The notes below the pieces were generated by a model. It did no database searches, had not been told where the DNA came from, and worked only from the letters and a program-made list of their open reading frames with translations. Position numbers and translations under genes: made by a program. 64,000 nucleotides of DNA from Planctomycetes bacterium syqfu (GTDB lineage Bacteria > Planctomycetota > Phycisphaerae > Phycisphaerales > Phycisphaeraceae). The stretch's first letter is position 1. Every line of letters starts with the position of its first letter. Where the stretch lies: assembly GCA_020974905.1 (NCBI GenBank), contig CP087563.1, positions 2,418,001-2,482,000 of the forward strand. Reading direction: 5' to 3'. This document shows, one piece after another, positions 46,601-55,159 of this stretch.

Positions 46601-46715
46601 GCAGCCTTTGGCCACCGTGGTCATTGGCGGTGTTGTCACATCGACAGTCCTGACCTTGTTTGTTTTACCGATGCTGTTTTTGATGTACGGGAAAGTAAAA
46701 TCTATCAATTATTAA
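43617..46715 (+). CDS. heavy-metal RND efflux permease (CzcA/CusA family)
   Basis: 1,032 residues, full family length. N-terminal NRLLVLILTVLLCALGVWRL, then VDAFPDTTPVQVQINTVAPS, the marker of metal RND pumps. The TM4 proton-relay region GAIDFGIIIDGSVVMTEA has two Asp; later PVLTLQGIEGKMFKPMAWTF and VGFIALSGIAVLNGQIMV. It exports divalent (Zn, Co, Cd) or monovalent (Cu, Ag) cations with proton influx; the GAIDFG...IDG form is shared by both types, so specificity is not settled. Starts 30 bases after the adaptor gene. An integrase relic begins 3 bases after its stop. Confidence 0.93.
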   Translation: MLAKLVTFSLNNRLLVLILTVLLCALGVWRLTMLPVDAFPDTTPVQVQINTVAPSLNPQEIEQQITLPIELSIGGLPGLINVRSVSKFGFSQVVATFDDATQITDARQYVFERINAVELPEGIDHPQLGPIATGLGEIFHYVVRSDDPTRTLEELRTLHDWVIKPELRKVSGVAEVNAWGGHVKQYHIILDPQALLKFDLTMDDVFDAIGRNNTNVGGGLITRSGVSQMVHGIGRVTNIEQIENIVIDAYDGNPIHVHDIAQKVRIDHEIRRGAVTANGQGEVVLGLAFMLMGENGKIVTENLKSQLEQVKAALPDDVIVEVVYDRTELTSAVIQTVEHNLLLGAVLVIVVLFVLLGNIRAGLLVALVIPLTMLMAVLGMYEFAIAASLLSLGAIDFGIIIDGSVVMTEANLRNLAQRSRELGRKLTAKERMEIIIQSGRQVARPIGFGIGIILIVFLPVLTLQGIEGKMFKPMAWTFIFALLGALLIALTLSPVLGYYFLPRKHKAKEGLLDRMVTGFYIMLLNLVIKIRWLVLLGVVGLLILTGMQATKLGGEFLPRLSEGALAANTIRLAGISIDQSVSWNTRIEALLKDEFPDEIRHIWSRIGTAEVATDPMGTELTDIFMSLKPRDQWTKAKNQTELVARMQAVLADMPGLNMVFTQPIEMRLNEMVSGIRTDIGIKIYGDDFDELVRISDDIQRVLLQIEGASDIAVDQVTGQPLLQVRVDQQAIARHGVPARHVLEFVEAVGGHHVGEVFEGQRHFELVVRLPDTHRGDPEVLADTLVPTQTGQRLPLRSLAEIQHTEGLATINREWGRRLIRVQCNVAGRDVTSFIHEAQKKIREQVSLPEGYVLEWGGQFENLQRAQTRLLLVVPATLLLVFLLLYFSMKNLRDVLLIYTGIPFALIGGVYALWWRGYPFSVSAAVGFIALSGIAVLNGQIMVTAIRDYLQDMQSVRDAVANAARQRLRPVLATAVTDAVGFLPMAISTGVGAEVQQPLATVVIGGVVTSTVLTLFVLPMLFLMYGKVKSINY

Positions 46716-46717
46716 TA

Positions 46718-46819
46718 CACCTTGCCGTGGCCAGTGCCCATCCCCGTGTCGCCCAAGCTGCCATGCGCTACATGATTGGGCGGGGGATACAGGTTGATCC
46801 AGCTTCATTACATCAGTAG
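46718..46819 (+). pseudogene. tyrosine recombinase C-terminal relic, copy 4
   Basis: HLAVASAHPRVAQAAMR is readable immediately after the efflux permease stop and corresponds to the same recombinase segment as the three minus-strand relics; after it the similarity degenerates (YMIGRGIQVDP) and a TAG closes the frame. It is the only copy on the plus strand. Only about 33 codons remain. Confidence 0.65.
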
Positions 46820-46869
46820 GCGTGAATATGATTTGCGGTTTGATTGATCGTCTTGCTTTCACAATTTGT

Positions 46870-48741
46870 TCATTGGTCAGCCGTGGCAATTTGTAATGGC
46901 GTCTGGTTGAGTGTGATGGGAACAACCGTTGGCTTGGTTGGCGCATCGCGCGGTGCATGGGAGGCAGACGTGCCATCAGGACTGCGTAAGCAGATGGCGG
47001 AAGTCGGCGGAGCCGTTGCACGCTTGAAGCGACCGGTCGCCAGACGGAGCATCCAGCCGAATGTGCGGCGGATATTCTGCGTTAAACCGATCATGCCCAC
47101 CAGTTGCATCGCTGCGGGGCGATCTCCCAGCGGGCCTCTGTGGTTCCAGAGGGCACGGGCCAGGTTGATTGGATTGTAGAACATCATGTAAGCCAGCCAG
47201 ATGTTGACCTGTTTGACCCATGGGCGTTTGGCATGGGAGGCGATGACATAGTTGCCATCATGCATCCAGCGCTCGACCGGTCTGCCTGCAACGGCATCAA
47301 ATGCCTGCCCGGAGTCGTAGGTTTCGTTGTAGAGTCCCGAACCCAGTGCCGGAACGAGCATGAGCACTTGAAGTGACATCGCCCCCGCTTTGCGCAGTTG
47401 ACTGACTTGGTTAAGGATGCCGTAGTTGCTGCCACGGGAGTACAGCGGTTGAGAGTCATGGTGCATCATCATGGGATTGGGGCAGATGCCTGCTTCAACC
47501 AGCAGCTTGAATGCCTCAATGGTTTTGTCTTCGCTCTGGCCTTTCTTGACGAGTGTGGCGGTCATGTCTTCCACACCCAACCACAACCCCCGACACCCGG
47601 ACTTGCGAATCAATGGCAGATGATCGCGCATCTTCAGTGTGTCATGCACGGTCACTTCGGTATGCCAGCGAATACGCTGATGCAGTGGCTTGCCATTGTG
47701 GGTCAGATCACTGTCTGCCAGTTGGGTGACGATGTCGAGTGTTCGCTGATGGTCGTTGAAAAAATTGTCATCGGCGCCGAAGTAGTATTTCAAACCATAC
47801 GTCGCATTGAGCCGATGCATTTCCTGGGCAATCCGTTCACCGCTCTTAAGACGATGCTTGCGCTGGTTGTAAGCGGGAATAGGACAGTATTGGCAGGCGA
47901 ACTTACAGCCATACGTCAGCACGATGGAACTGATGGGACTGTACCTGCGGATGCGATTGGCCGGTAGCGCTTGATTAGCGAGCAGTGGACTGCGGCCCGG
48001 TGTTTCCAGTAACGCATATCCCGCGACCGGATCAGGCAGTTCATCCAGATCTCCCAGCAGACGCTGGATGCCGGTATCGATCAACTTCTCGGGAAGTGCG
48101 TTACGATCCAGCATCGGATAAACCAGCCCGGGAATGTCATCCAGCGCGCCTTGGTCACGAGCCCGATAGAATGCCGAGCGCATTGATTCACTTGCCACTT
48201 TCACGCTCAGCACCGCTTCAAGCAGACTGAGCATGACATACTCTTCCCCGGTCACCACGACGTCGGCACTGGCTGGCTGAGTCGGATCATTGCTGAAAAA
48301 ACGGTGTGGTTCGTACACTGCCTGCGATCCGCCGGCAATGATCAACGGGCGCCGGGACGGATCGATTCGACAGGCATCACGGATCATCCGCATGGCCTGT
48401 TGCCCGTGCATGGACATCGATGACACACAAAACAAATCAGGCACGCGACCATCAATTTTCATCCGCGATGCATCAAAGCGCTTGTTCCACTGTTGCAGAA
48501 CAATGCGAACTTTTTCAATGCCGGAGTCAACCAAGGCTGAACCAACGGCACGCACACCGGCCGGTACCATGCGCGTATCGGAAAAAATAAACGGCAGCAT
48601 GCGCGTACGATGGTCAAAGGCACAGGCGACAACTGCACAAAGATCATGCGGTGGCGTCACGTTACGAAGTCGATGGCGAAGATCAAGCATTTCCCCGGGC
48701 TTGAGTAACTCATCGCCACGTGGGCGGGAAGGCAATTCCAT
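46870..48741 (-). CDS. B12-binding-domain radical SAM protein
   Basis: 623 residues; GGAG is 6 bases before the ATG. Residues ~85-195 look like a cobalamin-binding Rossmann domain (SALVDSGIEKVRIVLQQWN, DLFCVSSMSMHGQQAMRM, IIAGGSQAVYEPHRFF). The radical SAM cluster motif is C-x3-C-x2-C in TYGCKFACQYCPIPAYNQR. YFGADDNFFNDHQRTLDI and GLWLGVEDMTATLVKKGQSE are typical barrel strands. Such enzymes methylate or rearrange lipids, tetrapyrroles or other unactivated carbons; the product is not predictable. It is isolated, between an integrase relic and a decayed IS3, with no operon partner. Its ~80 C-terminal residues look extra. Confidence 0.82.
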   Translation of the reverse strand: MELPSRPRGDELLKPGEMLDLRHRLRNVTPPHDLCAVVACAFDHRTRMLPFIFSDTRMVPAGVRAVGSALVDSGIEKVRIVLQQWNKRFDASRMKIDGRVPDLFCVSSMSMHGQQAMRMIRDACRIDPSRRPLIIAGGSQAVYEPHRFFSNDPTQPASADVVVTGEEYVMLSLLEAVLSVKVASESMRSAFYRARDQGALDDIPGLVYPMLDRNALPEKLIDTGIQRLLGDLDELPDPVAGYALLETPGRSPLLANQALPANRIRRYSPISSIVLTYGCKFACQYCPIPAYNQRKHRLKSGERIAQEMHRLNATYGLKYYFGADDNFFNDHQRTLDIVTQLADSDLTHNGKPLHQRIRWHTEVTVHDTLKMRDHLPLIRKSGCRGLWLGVEDMTATLVKKGQSEDKTIEAFKLLVEAGICPNPMMMHHDSQPLYSRGSNYGILNQVSQLRKAGAMSLQVLMLVPALGSGLYNETYDSGQAFDAVAGRPVERWMHDGNYVIASHAKRPWVKQVNIWLAYMMFYNPINLARALWNHRGPLGDRPAAMQLVGMIGLTQNIRRTFGWMLRLATGRFKRATAPPTSAICLRSPDGTSASHAPRDAPTKPTVVPITLNQTPLQIATADQ

Positions 48742-48844
48742 GAAGGCTCCAGGACTGAGGTGTCGACTATTGATGAGTCGATTTACCCAGTATACAGTAG
48801 ATCATGACTGATCCGATGGATAATCATTGTTTAATTACCAAAAG

Positions 48845-49578
48845 TGACCTGCCCCCTCAAACCTAGTCCAAGATTTATGCGAAAATCTCGTGAATCTGGA
48901 CGCATTTTGAAAGCAGGTCAACATGGCCCGAATTCGACATTCTTCAAAACAGATCATTGGCAAGCTCCGCGAAGCGGAGGTTTTGCTTGGCCAAGGCCAG
49001 TCGGTTGCTGATGTTTGCAAACGGCTGGAAGTGACTGAGCAGACGTATTATCGCTGGCGGAAAGAGTACGGCAGAATGAAAACCGAACAAGCCAGGCGGC
49101 TCAAAGAATTGGAGAAAGAGAATGCTCAACTCAAAAGCTGGTGGCTGAATTGAGCTTGGATAAACGGATGCTTCAGGAGATTGTAGAGGGAAAGTTTTAA
49201 GCCCGCGCAAGAAGCGTGAAGCGGTCGATGTGTTGACGGATCAGACCGTGTTGGCGTCAAGACGCTGTACATTGAGCCTGGCAGTCCATGGGAGAATGGC
49301 TACATTGAGTCGTTCAACGGGAAGTTGGCAGACGAACTATTGGAGTGTGAAGTGTTTGATACTTTGCATGAGGTGAAGGTGCTTATTGAACGGTGGCGAA
49401 TCCAGTACAATACGACCCGGCCGCATAGTGCGTTGGGCTATCGACCGCCCGCCCCGAAACCCCCGGAAGCTTGGCTCGTTGTTGAGCCGAACTCCGCTGC
49501 GATCCGTTCGGCTCAATAACCCTATCACACCACCGCAAGACTAACATATACGGTGGTACAACATCCGGGGGCAGGTCA
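48845..49578 (+). mobile_element. IS3-family remnant, copy 1
   Basis: Perfect 12-base inverted ends TGACCTGCCCCC (48845-48856) and GGGGGCAGGTCA (49567-49578) bound about 730 bases of decayed IS3. No matching target duplication is seen next to the ends, as expected after rearrangement or long decay. Confidence 0.8.
48923..49519 (+). pseudogene. IS3-family transposase OrfA/OrfB, frameshifted and deleted
   Basis: OrfA starts at 48923: RIRHSSKQIIGKLREAEVLL, the HTH and leucine-zipper part to ENAQLKS, then a frame change to LVAELSLDKRMLQEIVEGKF. The start of OrfB (PRKKREAVDVLTDQ) is followed directly by its last part, VKTLYIEPGSPWENGYIESF and NGKLADELLE, ending at 49517-49519. About 200 codons containing the first two catalytic Asp residues are missing. 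Related to the copy at 58251. Confidence 0.82.
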
Positions 49579-49711
49579 GGTACTGGAGAACTCACTGACA
49601 ATCGTGTTGAATCGATAATTCTATTGATTGTTTAGATAACGCCCTTATAAAAATTAGCACCTATTGCGTTACGTATAAGCCAATACACAATTTTTGATTA
49701 ATATAACATTG

Positions 49712-51262
49712 CTAGACACTTAAAATTTCACTACATATCACATTACTAAAAGTCACATTGCCCGACTCGACCCAAAAACCCAACTGTTGCTTCTGTATCA
49801 TGTCCATTGAACCCTGAAGCATCAGTTCATCATTGACATAAAATTCATAGCGGGGCTGGCGGACAACAAGTCGAATCGAAAATAGATCACATGTCTCACC
49901 TAAATATTGTCGAATGACTGCAGGATGAAACTTGGGAAGTTTGCTGGCAAAGCATCTTCTGTCAGAATCAATACCCCAAACCAATGGGTAATTATTGATA
50001 TCGGATTGAGCTTGCGGCCTCAATGCAATTCCAGCGGCCTTGCAGGACATCTGAACATTGGCGGTGATCTGAAAGTGATTCAAAAACTGATTGGTCAAGC
50101 CCACCTGATATGCAGATTGGCATTGCCCATGATACTGTCCCTGTTTCATTTCCCAACTGCCAGGTGTAAAACACCAATGCCATTGCGTTGGTACATGCAC
50201 GGTAATTGATGGGAGATCGCTTGAATCCCACAACTGCCGACCTGGACGTTTGTCCTGCAACGGACTGTATCCCAGGAACAGACGGTCTCCATCAAGATCA
50301 ACACGCATTGGCGGTGATAATGTCTCCATACCATCAAATACATTCTGCGTGTAAAGCATCAAACGTTGGTTATCAAAGACAACCGTGCGACAAGAATAAC
50401 CGCAGTCGGCTAAACCGGAGATCAATTCATGCTGGGCATCAATGACTTGAAATGGTCCGTGGGGATGATCGGAGACTGCCCAGATCGTGCCTTCAGTGAC
50501 GGCATTGGCATAGGGACATCGGTTGCCATAACCATGCCCGGTCAGGCAGGTCATGTACCATTTGCCGTTGTGCATCTGAAACACTTCGGGAACTTCCAGC
50601 ACTGAAAATCGGGGCTCAGACATTGCAGGGGGCAAGTGTTCCCAGTGAATCAAGTCATTTGACCTTACCAAAGCCACCACCGCCCCATCGATCATCTCCG
50701 GCGTGTGAACGCGAGCAGCATAGTACCCAAGCCAACTGCCTTTTCGATCAGGATCAGGAATCACAACGATATCCCGACAGTCCACAATAGGAAGCCCGCC
50801 GGAGACAAATGGCTTGTCATGACTGCAATAAGGTGCAACCGGTTCGATGACGGGGTTCCCGTCAAAACGGCGCCAATAGTAAAGATCATCACTGATCGCC
50901 AAACCGGTGCGTTGAATGCGACCATCGTCAGCGGAACTACGCATGGTGTAATACAAATAAAAACGTCCCGCATGCTCGACTGTGCAACCGGTAAACGGTA
51001 ACAGATCGTCCATTGGCGTTCCTGGTGGATTGGGGGAAAGAATCGACTCCTGTTCCTGCCAATGGATCATGTCGGTTGAAGTAGCGTGCCCCAGCGCACA
51101 CGCATTGGGATGGGGTGATGTTGCACCGGGCAATGGTTTTTGCAGATAAAACGCATGGGCTATCCCGTCATGCACGAGATACCAAGTATCCCACATCACA
51201 CGATTGATGGGTCGGTAATCCAACGGTTTGATTGTGGAAATGCTTTGGGCCAACACAGTCAT
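49712..51262 (-). CDS. GH32/GH43-like beta-propeller glycosidase with C-terminal sandwich
   Basis: 516 residues, no signal peptide. INRVMWDTWYLVHDGIAHAF replaces the WMNDPNG-type opening of GH32; further blades show GHATSTDMIHWQEQESILSP, FTGCTVEHAGRFYLYYTMRS, VDCRDIVVIPDPDRKGSWL (RDP-like triad position) and VLEVPEVFQMHNGKWYMTC with the E-V-P/E element. Residues ~360-510 are a beta-sandwich as in GH32/GH68 relatives (DLFSIRLVVRQPRYEFYVND). These enzymes hydrolyse furanosides or similar; the substrate is unknown. Start overlaps the preceding gene stop (ATGA). Last gene of the 57925-49712 operon; the 130 bases beyond are AT-rich without a hairpin. Confidence 0.72.
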   Translation of the reverse strand: MTVLAQSISTIKPLDYRPINRVMWDTWYLVHDGIAHAFYLQKPLPGATSPHPNACALGHATSTDMIHWQEQESILSPNPPGTPMDDLLPFTGCTVEHAGRFYLYYTMRSSADDGRIQRTGLAISDDLYYWRRFDGNPVIEPVAPYCSHDKPFVSGGLPIVDCRDIVVIPDPDRKGSWLGYYAARVHTPEMIDGAVVALVRSNDLIHWEHLPPAMSEPRFSVLEVPEVFQMHNGKWYMTCLTGHGYGNRCPYANAVTEGTIWAVSDHPHGPFQVIDAQHELISGLADCGYSCRTVVFDNQRLMLYTQNVFDGMETLSPPMRVDLDGDRLFLGYSPLQDKRPGRQLWDSSDLPSITVHVPTQWHWCFTPGSWEMKQGQYHGQCQSAYQVGLTNQFLNHFQITANVQMSCKAAGIALRPQAQSDINNYPLVWGIDSDRRCFASKLPKFHPAVIRQYLGETCDLFSIRLVVRQPRYEFYVNDELMLQGSMDMIQKQQLGFWVESGNVTFSNVICSEILSV

Positions 51263-52758
51263 GACATCAACTCAGGCAAAACATGAATCGTTAGATCGCG
51301 GAATCTTGCAACGCCTTGCTGAACGGATAAACCAATACGTCCAGAGACCGGTTGCTCTTGAAAAACGTTGGACAGATACCACCGATCGTTGATGTAGCAG
51401 TCCAGATACTTGCCACGCACGATCATTCGTAATTCAAACGGTTTGTCAACGATTCCATCATGCAACAAACAATTGTCATGCAAGTTTAAACCTAAGCTGT
51501 GAGCAATGGTCCAGACGACGTGGTTATTTTCAACAAGACGTTTATTGGCTTGAATGGAGGCAGCCTTACCTTCAATGGGATCACGATCCATGTGAAACAA
51601 GATAGCTGCATTCTTTGCAGAGCATGCATCAATGGTACATGTCAATTCAAAATCGTGATATGTATCTGCAAACAATATGGACGAGGTGATTGAATTGGAA
51701 TGTCCAACAATCCATCCGTCCGCATCCACTTGCCAATCACCGGTCGAAACATATTTCTGGCAGGTATTCATTGGTATTGAATCAATGCATCTTGTTTCCT
51801 GACGCAACTTTTTCAATCCCGGCCAATAGTTCAAGTGCAGATCGCCTTGTTGATTTTGGTCAATGATTTTAGGCATCGCCCATGCGGGATCGGGCATCCC
51901 CATGTGGTGGTATAACAACCGCTTGCCTTCCCACATCATCGTTCGGCCGACATAGGCTTCCAGCCGCTTGTTACATGAGCCAACCAGAAATGGGTCATCT
52001 GCCAGTTCGTATGGGCCGTCGCGATGTTCCGATCGCATGTACCATGTCCCAATGGGTCGGTAACGCGTGGGTGTATCAAACCGACAAGGTCCACCCCCAT
52101 CAGCAAAGCTGCTGAACAACAGGTAATGCCAATCGCCCAATTGGAAATAGTCCGGTACTTCCGCATTGAAAAAACCTTGGGGAACCGCAATCGGATCCAA
52201 AGCTTGATATTGCTTGAAGTCTGTGGTGTGCAGTTTGGCAATGCATGCACCCGTGGTCTGTGGATCAGGATTCTGTTGCCTTGCACACAACAGGATTTCC
52301 CAGCAATTGAATTCCTCCCGCCAATAGCTTGCTGGATCACGCCAATCGACCAGGCTGATCGGCCCACAATCTGACTTGTGTTGATACGGTGGCATAGGCA
52401 GCAGCACCGGATTATCCGAGCACTTCTCCCAATGCATCAAATCATCACTGACCAACAAACCAATCTTGTTGAGCTTGTCAGTGAGACTGCCATAGAACAT
52501 CCAATAACGACCGTCATGCTTAAACGTGCTACCGGTTAATGACGGACCACTATCCCAGGCAGGTGGATCGGTGCGAAGGACAATGGGATCAAGCTCCTGC
52601 CAATGCACCAGATCATCACTGAGTACATGGCCGATGGAATCCCACTCTCCGGTTTTCGTGGTGTCGGAAACACGAAGATAGAACAGGTGTGCCTGTTGGT
52701 TCTCAACAAAGACCCAGGTATCCCAAAGCTGTGATGGCACGGGGGGATGGTACAACAT
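51259..52758 (-). CDS. GH32/GH43-like beta-propeller glycosidase, paralogue
   Basis: 499 residues from ATG 52758, with GAGGGA 7 bases upstream (a TTG three bases earlier is less likely). SQLWDTWVFVENQQAHLFYL, GHVLSDDLVHWQELDPIVL, LTGSTFKHDGRYWMFYGSL, VDWRDPASYWREEFNCWEI (clear RDP motif) and FNAEVPDYFQLGDWHYLLFS (E-V-P) correspond blade by blade to the next gene, followed by the same sandwich ending in YLDCYINDRWYLSNV. The two probably arose by tandem duplication and act on related links. No signal peptide, so they may work in the cytoplasm on imported pieces. Overlaps the following gene by ATGA. Confidence 0.75.
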   Translation of the reverse strand: MLYHPPVPSQLWDTWVFVENQQAHLFYLRVSDTTKTGEWDSIGHVLSDDLVHWQELDPIVLRTDPPAWDSGPSLTGSTFKHDGRYWMFYGSLTDKLNKIGLLVSDDLMHWEKCSDNPVLLPMPPYQHKSDCGPISLVDWRDPASYWREEFNCWEILLCARQQNPDPQTTGACIAKLHTTDFKQYQALDPIAVPQGFFNAEVPDYFQLGDWHYLLFSSFADGGGPCRFDTPTRYRPIGTWYMRSEHRDGPYELADDPFLVGSCNKRLEAYVGRTMMWEGKRLLYHHMGMPDPAWAMPKIIDQNQQGDLHLNYWPGLKKLRQETRCIDSIPMNTCQKYVSTGDWQVDADGWIVGHSNSITSSILFADTYHDFELTCTIDACSAKNAAILFHMDRDPIEGKAASIQANKRLVENNHVVWTIAHSLGLNLHDNCLLHDGIVDKPFELRMIVRGKYLDCYINDRWYLSNVFQEQPVSGRIGLSVQQGVARFRDLTIHVLPELMS

Positions 52759-52777
52759 CAATCAATCCCTCATTGGA

Positions 52778-55087
52778 TTAGTTGGCTGGAGAAGTGGTTA
52801 GACGCATGGCCTTGATACGAGCTTGACCTTTGTCCGACGAATTTTCAAAGCGAACAAAAACGACCTTGTCGGCATAATCCGATAGATCAACGTCACGCCA
52901 TTTCATTGGGCCACGTCCTTCCAGCAAAACTTTCCAGTCTTTTTGATTGGATGATGCACAGATACGGAATTGTCCGCCATCACCCGGTGCCGGTGAGACC
53001 GAATCGATCAAGCTTTCGAGCTTAGCGTTGGTCTTATCTGTCAGATCAAATTTGAACACCATAAAACCACCGGGATTGACCCAGTGAATATGAATCGAAC
53101 CGCCGAATTCCTTTCGATCCACAATATTCTGGGCCATTTCCCATGTACTCATATGGAAGTATTTGACGTCACCTTTGGCCACTTCACATCGGATGCGCAT
53201 CCTGCCAAAGGACAAGTGATCAGCCTTGCTGCTGATATTGACGCGGTAAGAACCGGGGCTCATATCCGCATCTGCTTTCACGCGAATCGTCACCGGGCGC
53301 GATTCACCGGGTTGCATCTGGATACGAATCTTGCGATCCAGCACTTGAAGGTTCTGACTGTTGGCATAAATGGTCCCGTTAACAGGTTGATCACCATCAT
53401 TGCGAACCGTCAATGTGATCTTCCGCTCTGTTCCCAATGGCAGAGAAAACACTTCCGAACCATCGGGATATTTGAAACCGTACCACAAACCAGAATGCAT
53501 GATCGGTGGGGCCTGGTGAGTCGGTTGTCGTACTGGTTTCAATGACTCGACAAACGATGGATGCACCCCCACCAGATAGACCGGACGACGTGTGGCTTGT
53601 AGTATGACAGTGCCATCATGAGATGACAGTTCATGGGGATTACCCATTGCATCATACAACTGGGCTTGCTCTGTCACTGGGATGTTGGCGACTTTTTGAC
53701 TGCCCTGCTCATCCGTGATCCAAGTTACCAATGTCATCTGACCATCGCGGTCAAATACATAACCATATAAACCCTCTTTACCCTCAGACAGAACCGCAAC
53801 GGGTTTGGCATTGGTCAGTCGTTGCGCGGCGGTGCGATAGGCAATCGCTGACGGCGTCGGCTTATCGTCAAACCACATCCGCAGGTAATGCCCATCCCAA
53901 GTGTATACCGATACCTGCTCAATCCCCATGCCTTTGGCGATCACCAGATGACGTGCCACCATGTCTGCGTAACGATGCGGGACTTCTTCCTGGTTGACCC
54001 AAGGCCCCCACTCGTCATCCCACAAGGCACGTCCTGGTGCGTGACGGTCACGCCACTGGATGATGTTGTTCAGGTCGTTGACCGTGCCCGGGTCCTGCGG
54101 GTAATCCCAACGGTAAGGATGAAACGCGATGATGTCCATGTAATCCACCGCACCAGCATCCTTGAGTCGATCCATATATTCAGTATCAACGCCGACAGTC
54201 GTCGCACCGATGATATTGACTTGAGGCCAGACACGTTTGGCTGCCAAAGCAGAAGCTTTGTGTAAGTCGGCCACTTGTTCAGCACTGCCCTGAATGAATC
54301 CGCCATCTATGTTAGGTTCGTTGTGAACTTCCCAATATTGGATCACATCTTTGTAGTGTGCCACGATACGCTGAACCCAATCAACATACTTGTCCATGAC
54401 GGGATAATTGTTGAGCTTGGTTTCGTTTCCTTTGGCACGTTCCATGCTGGCATAAGGCGGTGTGGATGCAAAGCTCCCGGAAACCATGCCGCCGTTGGCC
54501 CTGACGATTTGGACGATTTCGTCCTGCTCAACTGGGCCGCGCGTGATTTCACCGGTTTCGTGATCCACGGCATCCTGCCAAACAATCCGTTCACGTTCAA
54601 AACGCGAGCCGAACTCTCGGCGCATTTTGTAGTCCCATTCCGTAGGCTTGGCATGACTGACCGTAGCAAAAAACGGTACGTTGGTTTTGACTTCCGGTGG
54701 CTGGGGGCCGCGAATCCAGGATACCTGCATCTTAGCCTGATTCTCTGCATACCATGCAGTCACGTCATAGACACCCGCTTGATTAATTGCCAGATCAACC
54801 GTCACGGTTTGAGATTGATTAACAGCCAATGGCCCTTGTACCTTCATCTTGATCAGAGGCAACTCCTGCTGCTGATACTGATCAAATTGTTTGATGGCAA
54901 TGGGAATGGAATCAATCTGTTGATCCGTGAGATTCGTTACCTTCAACCGCATGATTGGTTTTTTCTCACGAATAAATAAATTGCCCGGTTGATCCGAATC
55001 CAACCACTCCATTCGGATGCCACCAGCCCAGAGAGATTGAGGCAAGATGCAGCCAATCAACAAAGATACAAATAATACATAACGCAC
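52778..55087 (-). CDS. secreted clan GH-A (GH39-like) glycoside hydrolase
   Basis: 769 residues from a GTG at 55087 with AAGGA 7 bases upstream, giving signal peptide RYVLFVSLLIGCILPQSLWA; an ATG at 55111 would add 8 charged residues. Counting from 55111, the acid/base is E265 in YWEVHNEPNIDGG and the nucleophile E367 in ALWDDEWGPWVN, the normal spacing for GH39/GH5-type barrels. Residues ~40-135 form an N-terminal sandwich, ~470-530 a beta domain, and ~545-775 two more modules (TLTVRNDGDQPVNGTIYANS; discoidin-like ending with WRDVDLSDYADKVVFVRF). Likely exo- or endo-glycosidase acting outside the cell. Preceded by its own pseudopilin and followed by the two propeller enzymes. Confidence 0.82.
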   Translation of the reverse strand: MRYVLFVSLLIGCILPQSLWAGGIRMEWLDSDQPGNLFIREKKPIMRLKVTNLTDQQIDSIPIAIKQFDQYQQQELPLIKMKVQGPLAVNQSQTVTVDLAINQAGVYDVTAWYAENQAKMQVSWIRGPQPPEVKTNVPFFATVSHAKPTEWDYKMRREFGSRFERERIVWQDAVDHETGEITRGPVEQDEIVQIVRANGGMVSGSFASTPPYASMERAKGNETKLNNYPVMDKYVDWVQRIVAHYKDVIQYWEVHNEPNIDGGFIQGSAEQVADLHKASALAAKRVWPQVNIIGATTVGVDTEYMDRLKDAGAVDYMDIIAFHPYRWDYPQDPGTVNDLNNIIQWRDRHAPGRALWDDEWGPWVNQEEVPHRYADMVARHLVIAKGMGIEQVSVYTWDGHYLRMWFDDKPTPSAIAYRTAAQRLTNAKPVAVLSEGKEGLYGYVFDRDGQMTLVTWITDEQGSQKVANIPVTEQAQLYDAMGNPHELSSHDGTVILQATRRPVYLVGVHPSFVESLKPVRQPTHQAPPIMHSGLWYGFKYPDGSEVFSLPLGTERKITLTVRNDGDQPVNGTIYANSQNLQVLDRKIRIQMQPGESRPVTIRVKADADMSPGSYRVNISSKADHLSFGRMRIRCEVAKGDVKYFHMSTWEMAQNIVDRKEFGGSIHIHWVNPGGFMVFKFDLTDKTNAKLESLIDSVSPAPGDGGQFRICASSNQKDWKVLLEGRGPMKWRDVDLSDYADKVVFVRFENSSDKGQARIKAMRLTTSPAN

Positions 55088-55159
55088 TTTGAGTTCCTTC
55101 AACAAAGGCATTCATTGGAATACGGTGAGAATATTTAATTTACAAATTGCTGAAATTGA

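Noticed and set aside
48842-49582. Target duplications around IS3 copy 1 (also looked for at 58248-59628)
   Set aside because: Bases next to the inverted ends differ (AAAG versus GGTA; AAA versus ATC), so no duplication is claimed.
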